Assembly: GCA_023525715.1 (NCBI GenBank) | Contig: CM042011.1 | Location: 63,810,354-63,874,353 of the forward strand | Length of the DNA stretch: 64,000 bases | Origin: Cichorium intybus | Lineage: Eukaryota > Streptophyta > Magnoliopsida > Asterales > Asteraceae | Reading direction: 5' to 3' | In this document: positions 33,360-45,176 of the stretch, piece after piece | Numbering within the stretch: the stretch's first letter is position 1 | Layout: each line of letters begins with the position of its first letter | Made by a program: the position numbers and the translations under genes | Notes under the pieces: generated by a model | Databases searched by the model: none | What the model saw: the letters and a program-made list of their open reading frames with translations, nothing else | Told to the model about the DNA's origin: nothing

Positions 33360-34967
33360 CTACACCTGAACTTGCTTCGATCGTCTTTTCAGAATTAACG
33401 CATAAAACCCTCTGGTGCGAAAAAACAACGCCAACGAAACAAGAAACCCAAAAACACAAACTCCGGCGAACACAAAATACGAAAGCATAAAACAATGAAT
33501 CCCATGGCACGAACCCCCTTTTGATTCATTGTCGTAAATGCTGCCAATCACTCGCACAGAAAGCAGATACGAACCGACGGGATTAGCTGCAGCGATAGTG
33601 TTGAAAATCGTCCCCATATGCTTCACCCCAAAGATTTCCGAAGTGATTGTAGGCATCAAAGACCACTGTGACCCGTAGCAAATGCCGACGATTACTGAAC
33701 CAATGTACAAATTCCCACCGGAGCCGATGATCAAATGGCCGGCGACCATTGCTGCTTGTGTAAGCGAGATAAACAACGGCCGTCCCCAGCCGTATCTGTG
33801 TAAAAACCAATCAGACACAAAACCACCACCAAACCGGCCGAGAAAGTTCCATATGCTCCATAAAGAAACCATCGTGTTGATTTGAACCGTCGAGTAATCG
33901 AGCGACTCGCCTATTTGAGTTATGTTGTTGATTGTCGCCAATCCCGACCCCATCCCAAACACCATCGGAACAAACAGCAGCCAGAAGTTGACGGTGCCCA
34001 AGGCTTGCACCAGATTCATTTCAACGAGTTCACCTTCGTCGGAAGCTACAATCAACGGAGCCATGGTGGGTGATGGTGGTTGTTGTTGTTCTTCCTTTCT
34101 TTGCGCTGTGAGTGCGACATGAAGAGGTGAAGACACCAGAATCAAAAGAACGACGGTTGTAAGGATGTGAGCCCATGATGGGAAAGGAAACATGTTTTCA
34201 AAGATGATTATGATCATTAGATATGCACCAACGGCGACAGCGATTAACGAGAAGCCATTCAGATGGTGTTTGTCGTTGGTCGTGTTTGAGGGGTTTACGT
34301 GAACAAAAGACATGAGTAAGAGAGACACCAGCGCCGGAAACACAGCAACCATTAACAAGAAGGTGCTTGGGTTGCCGTCAAATAACGTCTGGTAGATTTG
34401 TATTAGTATCGCTCCACTTAGACCAAGAAATCCCTGTAAATTTTGATAGTAAGTAAATCCTTTTTCAGATGCAAGATGAAAAAATTGTATTATTACCTTC
34501 ATAATGCCGACGCTTGTTCCGGAGTAATCAGGGAAGTTCTGAACGACGACGACGATATTTGCGGTGTTGAAGAAAGTCTGGGCGTGTGCCGCCATGAACA
34601 TGAAGAAGCACATGAGCAATACGTGAGGCTTCTCAATGACTCCGGTGACAGACAACCATATGAGGAAGTAACCGGCAAAGAACTGAACCGCTCCGGCCAA
34701 GTAAACCAACGACAGGCCGGATCCAAAACGAGACGACAACAGACGTGAGCCGCTTTTGCTATCGGCGACGGCATGGTAGAGGAGACCGGATAAAATTCCG
34801 ATATTTGCACCAATGTCCTTGAAGACGGAGACGGTGTCGAGAGTGGATTGATCGTAACCTTGACTGGATTTGAGGGCGGCGGAGTATATTCCGAAGGCGT
34901 AGGAAGGGCCGCAGCTGCACTGAATCCATATGCTCGCAACCGTAGCTATCCACTTACTGTTTTCCAT
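33360..34967 (-). CDS. Nodulin-like MFS transporter (NFD4 family), gene 2
   Basis: Exon 1 is 34967..34497 (157 codons) and exon 2 is 34433..33360 (358 codons with stop); 514 aa if spliced. The 63-nt sequence between them (34496..34434) starts GTAATA, ends TACAG, has length divisible by three and contains no stop, so the unspliced frame is also open at 535 aa. It sits exactly at the intron position of gene 1. Domains: Nodulin-like N-terminus (MENSKWIATVASIWIQCSCG, GYDQSTLDTVSVFKDIGANI, FFNTANIVVVVQNFPDYSGT), then MFS signatures GMGSGLATINNITQIGESL, NFLGRFGGGFVSDWFLHRYG and YGSQWSLMPTITSEIFGVKH. Twelve or so membrane segments; the substrate is not known from sequence. It is a close paralogue of the pseudogenes at 53.5 and 59.1 kb. 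Start ATG is preceded by an unremarkable leader. Confidence 0.9.
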   Translation of the reverse strand: MENSKWIATVASIWIQCSCGPSYAFGIYSAALKSSQGYDQSTLDTVSVFKDIGANIGILSGLLYHAVADSKSGSRLLSSRFGSGLSLVYLAGAVQFFAGYFLIWLSVTGVIEKPHVLLMCFFMFMAAHAQTFFNTANIVVVVQNFPDYSGTSVGIMKVIIQFFHLASEKGFTYYQNLQGFLGLSGAILIQIYQTLFDGNPSTFLLMVAVFPALVSLLLMSFVHVNPSNTTNDKHHLNGFSLIAVAVGAYLMIIIIFENMFPFPSWAHILTTVVLLILVSSPLHVALTAQRKEEQQQPPSPTMAPLIVASDEGELVEMNLVQALGTVNFWLLFVPMVFGMGSGLATINNITQIGESLDYSTVQINTMVSLWSIWNFLGRFGGGFVSDWFLHRYGWGRPLFISLTQAAMVAGHLIIGSGGNLYIGSVIVGICYGSQWSLMPTITSEIFGVKHMGTIFNTIAAANPVGSYLLSVRVIGSIYDNESKGGSCHGIHCFMLSYFVFAGVCVFGFLVSLALFFRTRGFYALILKRRSKQVQV

Positions 34968-35540
34968 TATTAAGCTGTTTAAAGGGAATTTTAGCTTATA
35001 CAGGCTGATCCCATTAATATCTGCAGTATCGATTATGGTTTATGGGTGTTTATATTAGCAGTGACAGAGCGGATTAACAGCTGGATGATGGCGCGTGGCT
35101 GTAAAGCTCGGCCATTGGGGGAGGAAAGTCAGCGCCTGTTCGTCGACCATTGTACCTCAAATACCGACCATATACACGTGTATATTTTTTTTTATACGTG
35201 TATATGATTGAATACTTTTATGATTGAATACTTTTATGTTTGCAATTTTATTAACATAAGATAAAACATAGATGACCTTAAAAAAAATATTTTCTAAATT
35301 GAAAAAGAAATCTTTAGTTATTTAATCCTATCAATTTACAAGATTACTTGTTTTATAATTCTGATATATAATTTTTGATTTTCTTTATAATTTTATAATT
35401 TGTTATTATTTATTTTTATTAAGTAAATTTTTTTATTTGTGTATTTATAATTTAAATTTTTTCTAAGTGTTTTACGTTTAGTTATTCTTTTTACTTTTTT
35501 TGTTTATATTATTTATTTAATGTTCTAATTTATTATTTTT
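34968..35540. other. Upstream region of MFS gene 2
   Basis: Holds the promoter of gene 2. Visible features are two ACGTGTATAT words (~35174-35207), each containing an ACGT core, and a 17-bp direct duplication of TGATTGAATACTTTTA. Otherwise AT-rich. Confidence 0.4.
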
Positions 35541-35544
35541 TCCA

Positions 35545-35845
35545 AGGTTGTAGAAGTCGTTAGCCGGTAGGTGGGCGGTCGACTGGGGCCTAGGACTAGT
35601 CGGTCTAGACGAGGACTAGTCGGCGCCTAGGCGGTGAGTATTAATTGTAATAAAATTTATTTTTTTAAATTTAAATATTACCTATATCCCAACAAAATTA
35701 ATAACGAAGCATAAAATTTTGGGAAATCTAAGGGTTTAAATATGTAAGTCATCAAACATCAGAATGTTTAGATTAATTAATAAAATTTTTGATAATTTTA
35801 ATCATCAATAATCGTAACTTAGCCACCGATTTTTATAATTTATAA

Positions 35846-35909
<64 letters not shown>

Positions 35910-36241
35910 AATTGAAATTACTAATAAAATAAAATATATATTATTAATATAATAAAATATATAATATATATTATTGTTTTGAAAATTTGAAGTTTTCTAA
36001 ATTTAAATTTAAAAATCTAAAAATTTGATTTTTTTTTAAAATTTGATAAATTTTGAATTTTGAAAATTTTTGAAAATTTGAAAATTTTTGAAAATTTGAA
36101 AATTTTAAATTTTGAAAAATTGAAATTCTGGCCGCCCAGACCCGTCCAGACCCGCCTAAACCCAATTTTGACCGACGTTGACCAAATCCGCCTAAGTTGA
36201 CCGCCTACCACTAATCGTAGGCAGAACTCGACCGCCTAGCG
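35545..36241. mobile_element. Truncated CCGCCTAGG-type MITE
   Basis: The left part (CAAGGTTGTAGAAGTCGTTAG, GGTGGGCGGTC, CTAGGCGGTGAG) and the right part (GACCGCCTACC, CTCGACCGCCTAGCG) are inverted relative to each other, flanking an AT-rich core with an (AT)n run. The right end stops where the LTR of element B begins, so the end complementary to the left terminus is missing. Confidence 0.45.
35852..35907. repeat. (AT)n microsatellite
   Basis: About 28 TA/AT dinucleotides in the core of the truncated MITE. Confidence 0.95.
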
Positions 36242-37835
36242 TGTAACGACCCGGCTTTCCAAAGCCTGAGGTTTTACAAGATAATATCATCAGGGATCGT
36301 CCCATGATCCAAGCCGAGCGTTACCTATACCTGCAAAAACCACATAAAATAAAAGGGTAAGCTATAAAGCTTAGTGAGTAATCGAATCACAGTATGGCCT
36401 AAATAGCCACACTCGTTTCACAGAATCATTTTACTACACTTGACCGTCATACGATCCCTTTCCTTACTCGTACATCATACTGTGAAACTACCGTATTACC
36501 CGACGAAACTCATTCCTCGTACACTCTTAATACACTTTCTTCTACTATTTGGTAACTTATACCGTTGCCATACTGTCTAACGTTACTCACTTACCATATC
36601 TTTCTGTACTTCTACTGTCTGGTAACTTATACGTTACCATACTGTCTACTGTCTGGTAACTTATACGTTACCATACTGTCTACTGTCTGGTAATTTATAC
36701 GTTACCATACTATCTGTCTTTCTGTACTTTCTTCTACTGTCTGGTAACTTATAGCATTACCGTACTGTCTGTCGTCACTCACTTACGGTATCATATACCG
36801 TGATGCATTCTACTAATAGGCCGTCTATTTTTATTATACGGCGACTCATTCGTTGCTGTTATGTTATAAATGTTTATCGGTTCCGCACCGGGTTATCTGT
36901 CGGTACTATTGTTCTTAACCAAATTCATCATTTGGTACTGTCTACACGATTTCCTATGTTTGCTTTATAGGATATCTATATCTCCTCTAACTTACTAGAC
37001 TAATACTGGTGCAACATATGAAGTTGGCACACAGCATCTACATAATCTTCTTTGTATGTCATATGTCGTCCTTCCGCCTGGACACTATACTACTGGTTAA
37101 TCATACTGCTTAGTACCACCCCGTGATACACTGCTTCTTATAGGCCAGACTCGTTAAACGGGTCCGTAACATATCTACTTTTCATACAACTACTAACACA
37201 TAAGTCCTAAATGTACCACTCTACATTTCTTTCAATCATTTCTTTCTACTATAGTTTGACACGTATAAACTACTAGGGAGATACGGTAGCGATTACTCAC
37301 TTGAATTGGTGCTTCCTCGGAGTCCTGGCACGTTTCTCGTTCCGGACTTCTGATAGCTCCCGAGCATCTCGATGCTAGCTACCGCTGGCTCCTTACTTCT
37401 CACTATCATCTCTCAACGTATACTTCTTACCAGAACACTCTCCTATATCATATATGTGTTTGGTGTGTGTTCTGCCTCAAAATGAGGCTTGTGCCTCGTA
37501 TTTATAGGCCTCTGGACCTCCGTCGCGACGCGATCCAACCTTAGATCGCGACCCGATCTCTGACGTAAGCACTTACTTCATCGCGCACTCAACCGACACT
37601 GCCGACAGAGATCGCGTCGCGATCCCATACTCCGTCGCTTCGCGATCTACAAAATTTTTATCACTTAAACTAGACTCAATTTGCAAACTTTGTGCACTGG
37701 TTTGAGGTCAATCCGATTTTTATAAAATTAATTATGATTTTTCTAAGATCGGCACACAATGCTGATTATTATATGAGATTGTAATTATTGTTTTTATTTT
37801 TGATCTGAAACATTATCCGGGACACGGGTGTCACA
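36242..37835 (-). repeat. 3' LTR of element B
   Basis: About 1.6 kb with TG...CA ends on the minus strand. It includes a 34-bp minisatellite and, near 37525-37640, GATCGCGTCGCGATC-like palindromic words. Confidence 0.85.
36611..36712. repeat. 34-bp minisatellite in the LTR of element B
   Basis: The unit TCTACTGTCTGGTAACTTAT + ACGTTACCATACTG occurs three times in a row, with degenerate half-copies on both sides (~36532-36775). Confidence 0.9.
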
Positions 37836-39441
37836 ATCCTTCCTCCTTACAGGATTTCGTCCCCGAAATCTCAGTAATCTTTCAAACTAAGTCTTATGTA
37901 CCTGTGTACATATTCTTCTACAACATAACTTTATGTTTGTTATATTTTCTTACCGATTGCTTACCAGATTACCATATCTCGTACATAATTCGCTTCCTCA
38001 TATACTTACTATTGTGATTTTTACTATCACATAACAATTTTCATACTTTTCAACTGATTTGTTTCAAAATATCATTATATTTTGTTACAGTTGGGTCTTT
38101 CGTTCTTTAATACAAATTGCCCTTTTTACTCTTTCTAGTCATAAAGTGACTCTATTATACTATAAAAATTTTAGCATACGCTAGTCATGAAAATGACTCT
38201 TTTAGAAAATCTCTTTTTTTCACTTCTTGGTCATAAAACGACTCTTTTGTTATCTTTAAAAATTTCTATCATAACTTTTGGTCATTACAGGACCCTTAAT
38301 CTTCTTTGGTTATACAATAACCCTCATTTTGAAAATAATTCTTTCTTTAACTCTTTCCTTGCTCTTAGCATAAGACCAACTGAAACTCATGAAACTCATT
38401 CTACTAACTTCCCTCGCGGGACAGAACAGATCCACCCGCTAGGTTATGCTATCTCTGTCTCCCCTTTTTGTGACTTGGAACGGATCCAAGTGCAAGGGTA
38501 TACTAAGCTAGACAACTACTTCGCGAAGGGAGGTACCATCCCAGTAGTGTCTTCTAGGCTTCCTTAAATGGCGAAAGCCTATCCGGACCTCTTTCTCTTC
38601 TCTTCTCTATTGTCATTTGTTTCAAATTGGTCTTAGCTGATCTAAAACATCTTTCGCTCTTATATAAAGCGACTTTCAATATATTTTCAAACCTCATAGC
38701 TTTTAAAACTCTTTTCAAATCTCATATCTTTCAAAACTTTTTTCTGAAACATAGTTCAGACTCGTAAAACATTTTAGCTCATATGTAGAGCCACTATTTT
38801 AAAATTTTAGCTTTTCATAGACTTCTTTCAAACAAACTTTTAGCTCTTATATAGAGCTACTTTTATCATTACTTTTCTCTTCATATCTTACATTCTTTCT
38901 TACCTTTTTGACTTTTAATTCATATTTTCAAAAATATCTTATGGCTAAAAGCCAACTCTTTTCTTTATAGCTTTCTTTTACTTTCTCAAAACTGTTTACT
39001 CAAACTGTTTCTTTTCTCAAAAATGCTTGCTTTCTTATTTACGCATTACACTTTTTAATCATGTTCTTTTTATTTCTCAACTTTCTTATATTACTCTTAT
39101 GAGTATACTTCTTATCTTCTTTGGTATCTTATGTACCATTCTCATGTTTTAATACTTTATTGTAGTTCTTATTTCTCACTTACTTTCTTGTTTATATATT
39201 TTTAACAAGCTATCTTATCACTGTTCTTACTATCTTTTTTTTTTTTAAAATTTCTAAGGAGTTCTTTAACACGCATAGTGTGTTACTATGGATAGTTTGC
39301 TTTATCCTTATCTATCTTCTTATCACAATATGTTTGTGATGTTTACCTATCATTAGGTAATCCACAATTACCTACTGATTTGAGTCTAGGAATCTTTTCT
39401 ACTAACACCTAGTTCACTCAAATCTCGGCTCTAATACCATT
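37836..39441 (-). other. Internal region of element B, no coding capacity
   Basis: AT-rich, with no gag/pol motif. A short word pattern, GCTCTTATATAGAGC and variants (AGCTCATATGTAGAGCC, CGCTCTTATATAAAGCG), recurs at ~38655-38870, along with several TCATAAA(G/A)(C/T)GACTCT words (~38140-38330). Confidence 0.6.
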
Positions 39442-39769
39442 TGTAACGACCCGGCTCTCCAAAGCCTGAGGTTTTACAAGATAATATCACCAGGGATCGT
39501 CCCATGATCCAAGCCGAGCGTTACCTATACCTGCAAAAACCACATAAAATAAAAGGGTAAGCTATAAAGCTTAGTGAGTAATCGAATCACAGTATGGCCT
39601 AAATAGCCACACTCGTTTCACAGAATCATTTTACTACACTTGACCGTCATACGATCCCTTTCCTTACTCGTACATCATACTGTGAAACTACCGTATTACC
39701 CGACGAAACTCATTCCTCGTACACTCTTACTACACTTTCTTCTACTATTTGGTAACTTATACCGTTGCC
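39442..39769 (-). repeat. Truncated 5' LTR of element B
   Basis: Nearly identical to 36242-36569 (for example ATCACCAGGGATCGT against ATCATCAGGGATCGT). It breaks off at CGTTGCCATA, where sequence switches to the LTR of element A. Confidence 0.9.
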
Positions 39770-40563
39770 ATAAGAGAGGTTTATAATCAAAAGATAGTAA
39801 TACTATCCTAATTATAACTTCCAATTTCACCACTTTGACTCATACAACCCTAAAAACACAATACAACCACTTTGCAAGCTTGGGTCTCGAATTAGAACTC
39901 TATCACATACACTAATCCAAGCAAACTAACTCTAATTCATGCTATTTGGAGGTGGTTCATCAAAACCACAAGGAACCATCTCAATTCCAAATATTCAACC
40001 GTCAAAACAAGATAGAAATCAAAGAAGATTACCTTTCAAGCTCAAGGAATAAATCTCTAGCTTCAATTCGTGAAGATAGACTCAAATCTCGACTTAGAAA
40101 GCTTAGAAATCGATTTCTAGGGTTTTGGGAGGGTTTTGATCGAATTGGAAATTACCCAAATGAAGGAAAACTCGTACTTTAAAATACCCCTGATGCGCGA
40201 CACGACCCGTGTAGGCTCACACGACCCGTGTGAGACCTACAGCAAGCCATCCTGAAATGCACAGACCCACACGACCCGTGTGAGACCCAAACTCGCCTCG
40301 GTAAGTTTTGAACAATAACTACACGACCCGTGTGAAGGTACACGACCCGTGTAGACCTGAAAAAGGGTACTGTTTGTTTCTTAAGCCTTTCTACACGACC
40401 CGTGTGGCCATACACAACCCGTGTAGCTCTGATTTGACATTTTACGAGTCCAAACTTTACTCAATTGGGTTTTTAACCATCCTAACTCATATGACAACCT
40501 ATTTAATCTTAATTACACTAAGATTAACACAAAATCTATATAAATTAATAATATGGTATTACA
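39770..40563 (-). repeat. 3' LTR of element A (3' part missing)
   Basis: Matches 46101-46912 of the complete LTR. The ~700 bp corresponding to 45402-46100 are absent because of the fusion with element B. Confidence 0.9.
40198..40428. repeat. Dispersed ACACGACCCGTGT motifs in LTR A (left)
   Basis: Seven copies (starting ~40200, 40220, 40269, 40321, 40340, 40393, 40412; the last with one change), each with inverted ACACG/CGTGT arms. They lie ~135-365 bp from the 5' end of the LTR, in the likely U3 promoter zone. Confidence 0.85.
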
Positions 40564-40577
40564 AGTTCTTACCCCCT

Positions 40578-43500
40578 TCAAAAGATTCCGTCCTCGGAAT
40601 CTCTTGAAAACAAGAAGGGATACTTTGATCGCATTTCCTCTTCAGCTTCCCAAGTGACATTTGTTCCTCTATGATGTCGCCATTGTACTTTAACTATTAC
40701 AATCTCTTTATTTCGCAACTTCTTGATCTTTTTGTCTAGAATTTTCTCCGGTTGTTCTTGATATTGAAGTTTACGATCTAACTGAACTTCCTTCAAAGGA
40801 ACACGTGCCGACTCATCGTATAAAGTCTTACGAAGATGCGAGATATGAAACACATTATGAATTCCCTGTAGCTCATCAAGAAGTTCAAGTTTATAAGCTA
40901 CTGCTCCCACTCGTTGAATCACACGGAAAGGTCCAATAAACCGTGGGCTTAGCTTGCCACGTTTACCAAAACGAATAATTCCCTTCCAGGGAGACACTTT
41001 TAACATTACCATATCTCCGATATGAAACTCCAACCGTTTCCTTCGTTTATCTGCATATTGTTTTTGACGCTGCTGAGCAACTCTCATATGCTCACGTATA
41101 CTTTTTATATTCGCCTCAGTTTCAGTTATAATTTCAGGACCCGCTAGTGGCTTCTCTCCCGCTTCTGACCAACATGTTGGTGTTCTACACATTGACCCAT
41201 ATAACGCTTCAAAGGGTGCCATTTGAATACTAGAATGATATGAGTTGTTATATGTAAATTCGGCTAAAGGTAGATGATCGTCCCAACTACCTCCAAAATC
41301 AATCACCGAAGCTCTAAGCATATCTTCTAACGTCTGAATAGTTCTCTCGGTTTGACCATCAGTATGAGGATGATAAGCCGTACTCATTAAGGCTTTATTT
41401 CCCAAATGTTTTTGAAAACTTTGCCAAAAATGAGAAGTAAAACGACTATCACGATCGGATACTATAGAGGTAGGTACTCCGTGTCGTCTCATCACCTCCC
41501 TAACATAAATCTCTGCTAATTTAGACGCTTGATAATCTTCTCTTATGGGGATAAATTGTGCTGACTTGGTCAACCTATCAATAATTACTCATATAGAATC
41601 AAACCCTCGTGGAGTTCGGGGTAATTTAGTGATAAAGTCCATAGAAATCTCATCCTACTTTTTCATCGGTACAGGTAGTGGTTGAACTAACCCGTATGGT
41701 CTTTGATGATTTGCCTTGACTTGTAAACAAGTCAGACACTTCTCCACATATCTCCCAACATCACGTTTCATTCCCGGCCACCAGTAAAACGGCTTTAAAC
41801 TTCTATACATCTTTGTACTACCTGGATGGATTGAATACCGTGTACAATGTGCATCTTCAAGTAACAGCTGTCTCGTGTCTCCGTGTTTTGGGACCCACAC
41901 TCGTCCCTGAAAAGTCTTCACTCCTTGTGCATTTTCAACTAGTTTATCTACATAGCCAACCATTCTCTCACTCTTTATGTCATTGGCTTCTCTCTGGGCA
42001 CGTTGAATCATTTCTGGTAATTTACTAACCACTCCCATTCGAGCTGAAACGACTCGAATAGGTGGTTCTTTTCGACTTAACGCATCTGCCACTACATTTG
42101 CTTTACCAGGATGGTAAAGTATTTTACATTCATAATCTTTCAAAAGGTCCATCCATCTTCGTTGTCTCATATTCAACTCTTTTTGATCAAACAAATACTT
42201 TAAACTCTTATGATCTGAATATATCTGGAACTTCACACCATAAAGGTAATGTCGCCAAATTTTTAGTGCAAAAATAACGGCGGCTAACTCCAAATCGTGT
42301 ACTGGATAAGTTTGCTCATGAGGCTTCAACTGTCGAGACGAATACACAATTACTCGCCCCCTTTGCATTAATACACATCCAACACCGATTTGTGAAGCAT
42401 CGGTAAAAAGGACAAAGTCTTCCACACCTTGAGGCAAGGCTAACACCGGAGCTTCGCATAACGCCCGTCTCAGTTTTTCAAAAGCTTCTTGTTGTGCTTT
42501 AGCCCAGATAAACTTCTCTGTCTTTCTGGTCAGCTTTGTTAAGGGCAATGCAATACTCGAAAATTTCTCAATAAATCGTCGATAATAGTCAGCTAGTCCC
42601 AAAAAGCTCCGAACCTCAGTCGGATTTTTGGGTGGTGCCCAACTCATCACTGCTTCTATCTTGGCAGGATCTACTTTAACACCTTCTCTGTTTATCACAT
42701 GACCAAGAAACTGAATCTCTTGCATCTAAAACTCGCACTTTGAAAATATTGCATACAACTTTTCTTTACGAAGAAGATTTAAAATCACCTGTAAATGTTG
42801 CTTGTGCTCCTCCCAACTCTTGGAATAAATCAAGATATCGTCAATAAACACTATTACGAACTTGTCTAAGAATGGATGACAAGCTCGATTCATCAAATCC
42901 ATAAAAGCCGCCGGGGCATTCGTCAAACCGAACGACATTACTAGAAACTCATAATGACCGTATCGGGTACGAAATGCTCTCTTCGGGACGTCAGATTCTC
43001 TTACTCTTAACTGATGATATCCCGATCTCAAATCAATCTTCGAAAAATACACCGCTCCCTCCAATTGATCGAACAAATCGTCTATTCTCGGTAGGGGATA
43101 ACGATTCTTCACAGTAATCTTATTTAATTCGCGATAGTCTATGCACATACGCATAGAACCATCCTTCTTTCGAACAAACAGTATCGGCGCACCCCACGGA
43201 GACGAGCTCGGACGAATAAAACCGCGATCTAAAAGTTCTTGTAGTTGTTTCTTTAACTCCTCCATCTCGGACGGCGCCAACCGATAGGGTGCTCGAGCTA
43301 TCGGTTTCGCTCCAGGAACTAAATCAATAACAAACTCCAATTGACGATTTGGCGGTAAGCCCGGAAGATCATCAGGAAAAACATCGGCAAAATCTCTCAC
43401 TATCTCAACATCCTTCACAGTGGGATGTTCGGTTTCAATTGGGGCAACATGTGCCATAAATAAAAGAGCGCCTCTTTCGGTATACCTTCGCGCTCTCGCG

Positions 43501-43846
43501 AAAGATACAACCGGAATATGTTGAAAACGACGTTCACCTCGTATTAACATCTGAGACCCGCTCGGAGTTCTCACAGAAATCTATTTCCGTGATAATCCAT
43601 ATTTGCCCTATTATTATCTAACCAATCCATTCCAACTATTACATCAAACGCACGAGTAGTCATTGGCTTCAAATCAATAAGGAAAGAAATTTCATTGATT
43701 TCAAGCCGACAATTTATATACTGAGTATCTACTATAACATCTCTCCCATCAGCAATATCAACTATCAGACTCTCACTCAACTTAGACACCGGGACATTAA
43801 TTTGCAAAAGGTACAAATATAAAAGAAACCGATGCACCAGTATCAA
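40578..43846 (-). pseudogene. pol of element A: protease, RT, RNase H, integrase, chromodomain-like
   Basis: In minus-strand order: the protease active-site motif FDTGAS overlaps the end of the gag frame near 43840; RT (43574-42726) carries FVRKKDGSMRMCIDYRELNK, the catalytic FIDDIL and YSKSWEEH; a TAG at ~42723 follows KCEF. RNase H (FTDASQIGVG, YSDHKSLKYLFDQ, NVVADALSRK) and the integrase zinc region (H...H, CLTCLQVK) are in 42725-41655. A stop near 41652 and another near 41585 precede the DDE core (DRDSRFTSHFWQS, TAYHPHTDGQTERTIQTLED) and the C-terminal FISHLR-type/chromodomain-like part (VKVQWRHHRGTNVTWE) in 41573-40578. The domain set is complete but interrupted at least four times. Confidence 0.9.
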
Positions 43847-45176
43847 ACACCATACGAGCTCGAAGAGAATTTAGGCTAAAGATACCTGTAATCACATCTG
43901 GTCGCTCTCTAGCCTCCTCCACGGTCATCTGAAAAGCTCGAGTTCTAACATTCCCACCGCCTCTATCCCGTCTATCACCCCGATTATCACCTCGTCCCGC
44001 CCTCGGAGTCTCGCGACGTGAATCAGTTCTCGGCTTTGGGCAATCCGGGCGAATATGACCACTTTCCCCGCAATTGAAACACACACGATTTTTCTCCAAA
44101 CAATCTCGAGCCATATGCCCTGTCTTCCCACACTGATAACACATAAGAGATGGGGTACTTGTTTCACAGTTTCCAGCATGTTTTCGACGGCATTTTTCGC
44201 ACCACTTACTCTCAGTCTTTCTTAAATCACCTCGATATTGATAACCCGAAACTAGCTGTTTTTGAGAACTACCCTCAGGTTTTCCTTCCCATTTCCTCTT
44301 CTGGCCTCCGCTTCCTTGGTCCCCTTTCCTTTCATTATCTTGTCTCCGTAGTTATTTTTCTCGAGATTTGGCTGCCTCGACAATCTGCTGATAAGTTGTA
44401 AAGCTGGAACTCTGTAAGAACTCTCGTATCTGGGTTCTCAGTCCCCACAGATACCTATCAATCTTCCTTTCTTCAGTATCCACCTGTTGAGCAGCAAATC
44501 TGGCTTTTTCGTTAAATTCTGTCGTATACTCCTGTACCGACCTCGTTCCCTGCTGCAATCTCAGAAAATCTTCTTCCAAACTTTTCATTGCAGTATTTGA
44601 GCAATATTCCTTCATAAACTTTGTTTTAAACTCTTCCCATGTCGGTTCTGCTTCTAATCCTCTCTCTATATCAAGGTTTATATTCTCCCACCAGAACTGG
44701 GCATCTTTGTGTAAACAATTGGTAGCATACTCAACTTTATCTTTTTCCGCACACTTGCTCGTACGAAAGACTTTCTCAATATGTGTCAGCCAATTCCGTG
44801 CAATAATAGGATCATCAGTACCGAAGAAATCATTCGGTTTACACTTGCGGAACGTCTCATAACTACAACCTTTTGATTCGCCCGACCCTCCAACTTCAGT
44901 ATGTATAGTAACCGGCTCTCTCTGTCCCTCCCCAACCACAGGTGTGATAGGAGGTCGATCTCGATCATCTCTATTCGTCACCTCCGTCTGAGGTCTCACT
45001 AAGGTAGGCAATAAGCTTTTAACTGCTTTTGCTACCTCCGCAGCAATCAATTCTTGTAAAGATGATGTTAACTCAGGCGGCCTCTCGCCTTCAGACTGGC
45101 GCCCCAGTCTTGAATCTTGTGATCCCGAATACTCATCTCGGTGATCACCTCCTTCTTTCTCTTTTCCAGAACTCAT
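43797..45176 (-). pseudogene. gag of element A
   Basis: The frame starts at 45176 (MSSGKEKEGGDHRDEYSG). It contains a retrotransposon gag core (NDFFGTDDPIIARNWLTHIE, WWENINLDIE, MKEYCSNTAMKSLEEDFL) and stops at ~44349. It continues in frame beyond the stop to two CCHC zinc knuckles (CYQCGKTGHMARDC and CFNCGESGHIRPDC, ~44140-44040) and runs into the protease start. One stop therefore separates the capsid part from the nucleocapsid part. Confidence 0.88.

Larger units (their letters stand above)
36242..39769 (-). mobile_element. Non-coding LTR retrotransposon B (3' LTR, internal, truncated 5' LTR)
   Basis: The 3' LTR is 36242-37835 (minus strand TGTGACACCC ... GGGTCGTTACA). Next to it is a purine-rich tract, GTAAGGAGGAAGGAT, and ATTTCGGGGACGAAATCC, typical of Ty3/gypsy 3' ends. 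At 39428-39440 lies a decayed tRNA-iMet primer site (minus strand ATGGTATTAGAGC), and at 39442 the 5' LTR starts with the same sequence as 36242. Only 328 bp of the 5' LTR remain before a junction with element A. The 1.6-kb interior encodes no gag or pol, so this is a non-autonomous derivative. The 5 bp flanking its left end are TAGCG; the other flank is lost. Confidence 0.85.

Noticed and set aside
35990..36125. Coding frames through the AAAATTTTGAAAATTT tract
   Set aside because: Low-complexity A/T repeats give Phe/Lys/Asn-rich frames by chance.
38187..38567. 126-codon frame in element B
   Set aside because: No retroviral or host domain; lies in a non-coding, repeat-word region.
40198..40428. 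CRISPR-like array
   Set aside because: The repeated motif is only 13 bp, irregularly spaced, and lies in a plant retrotransposon LTR.
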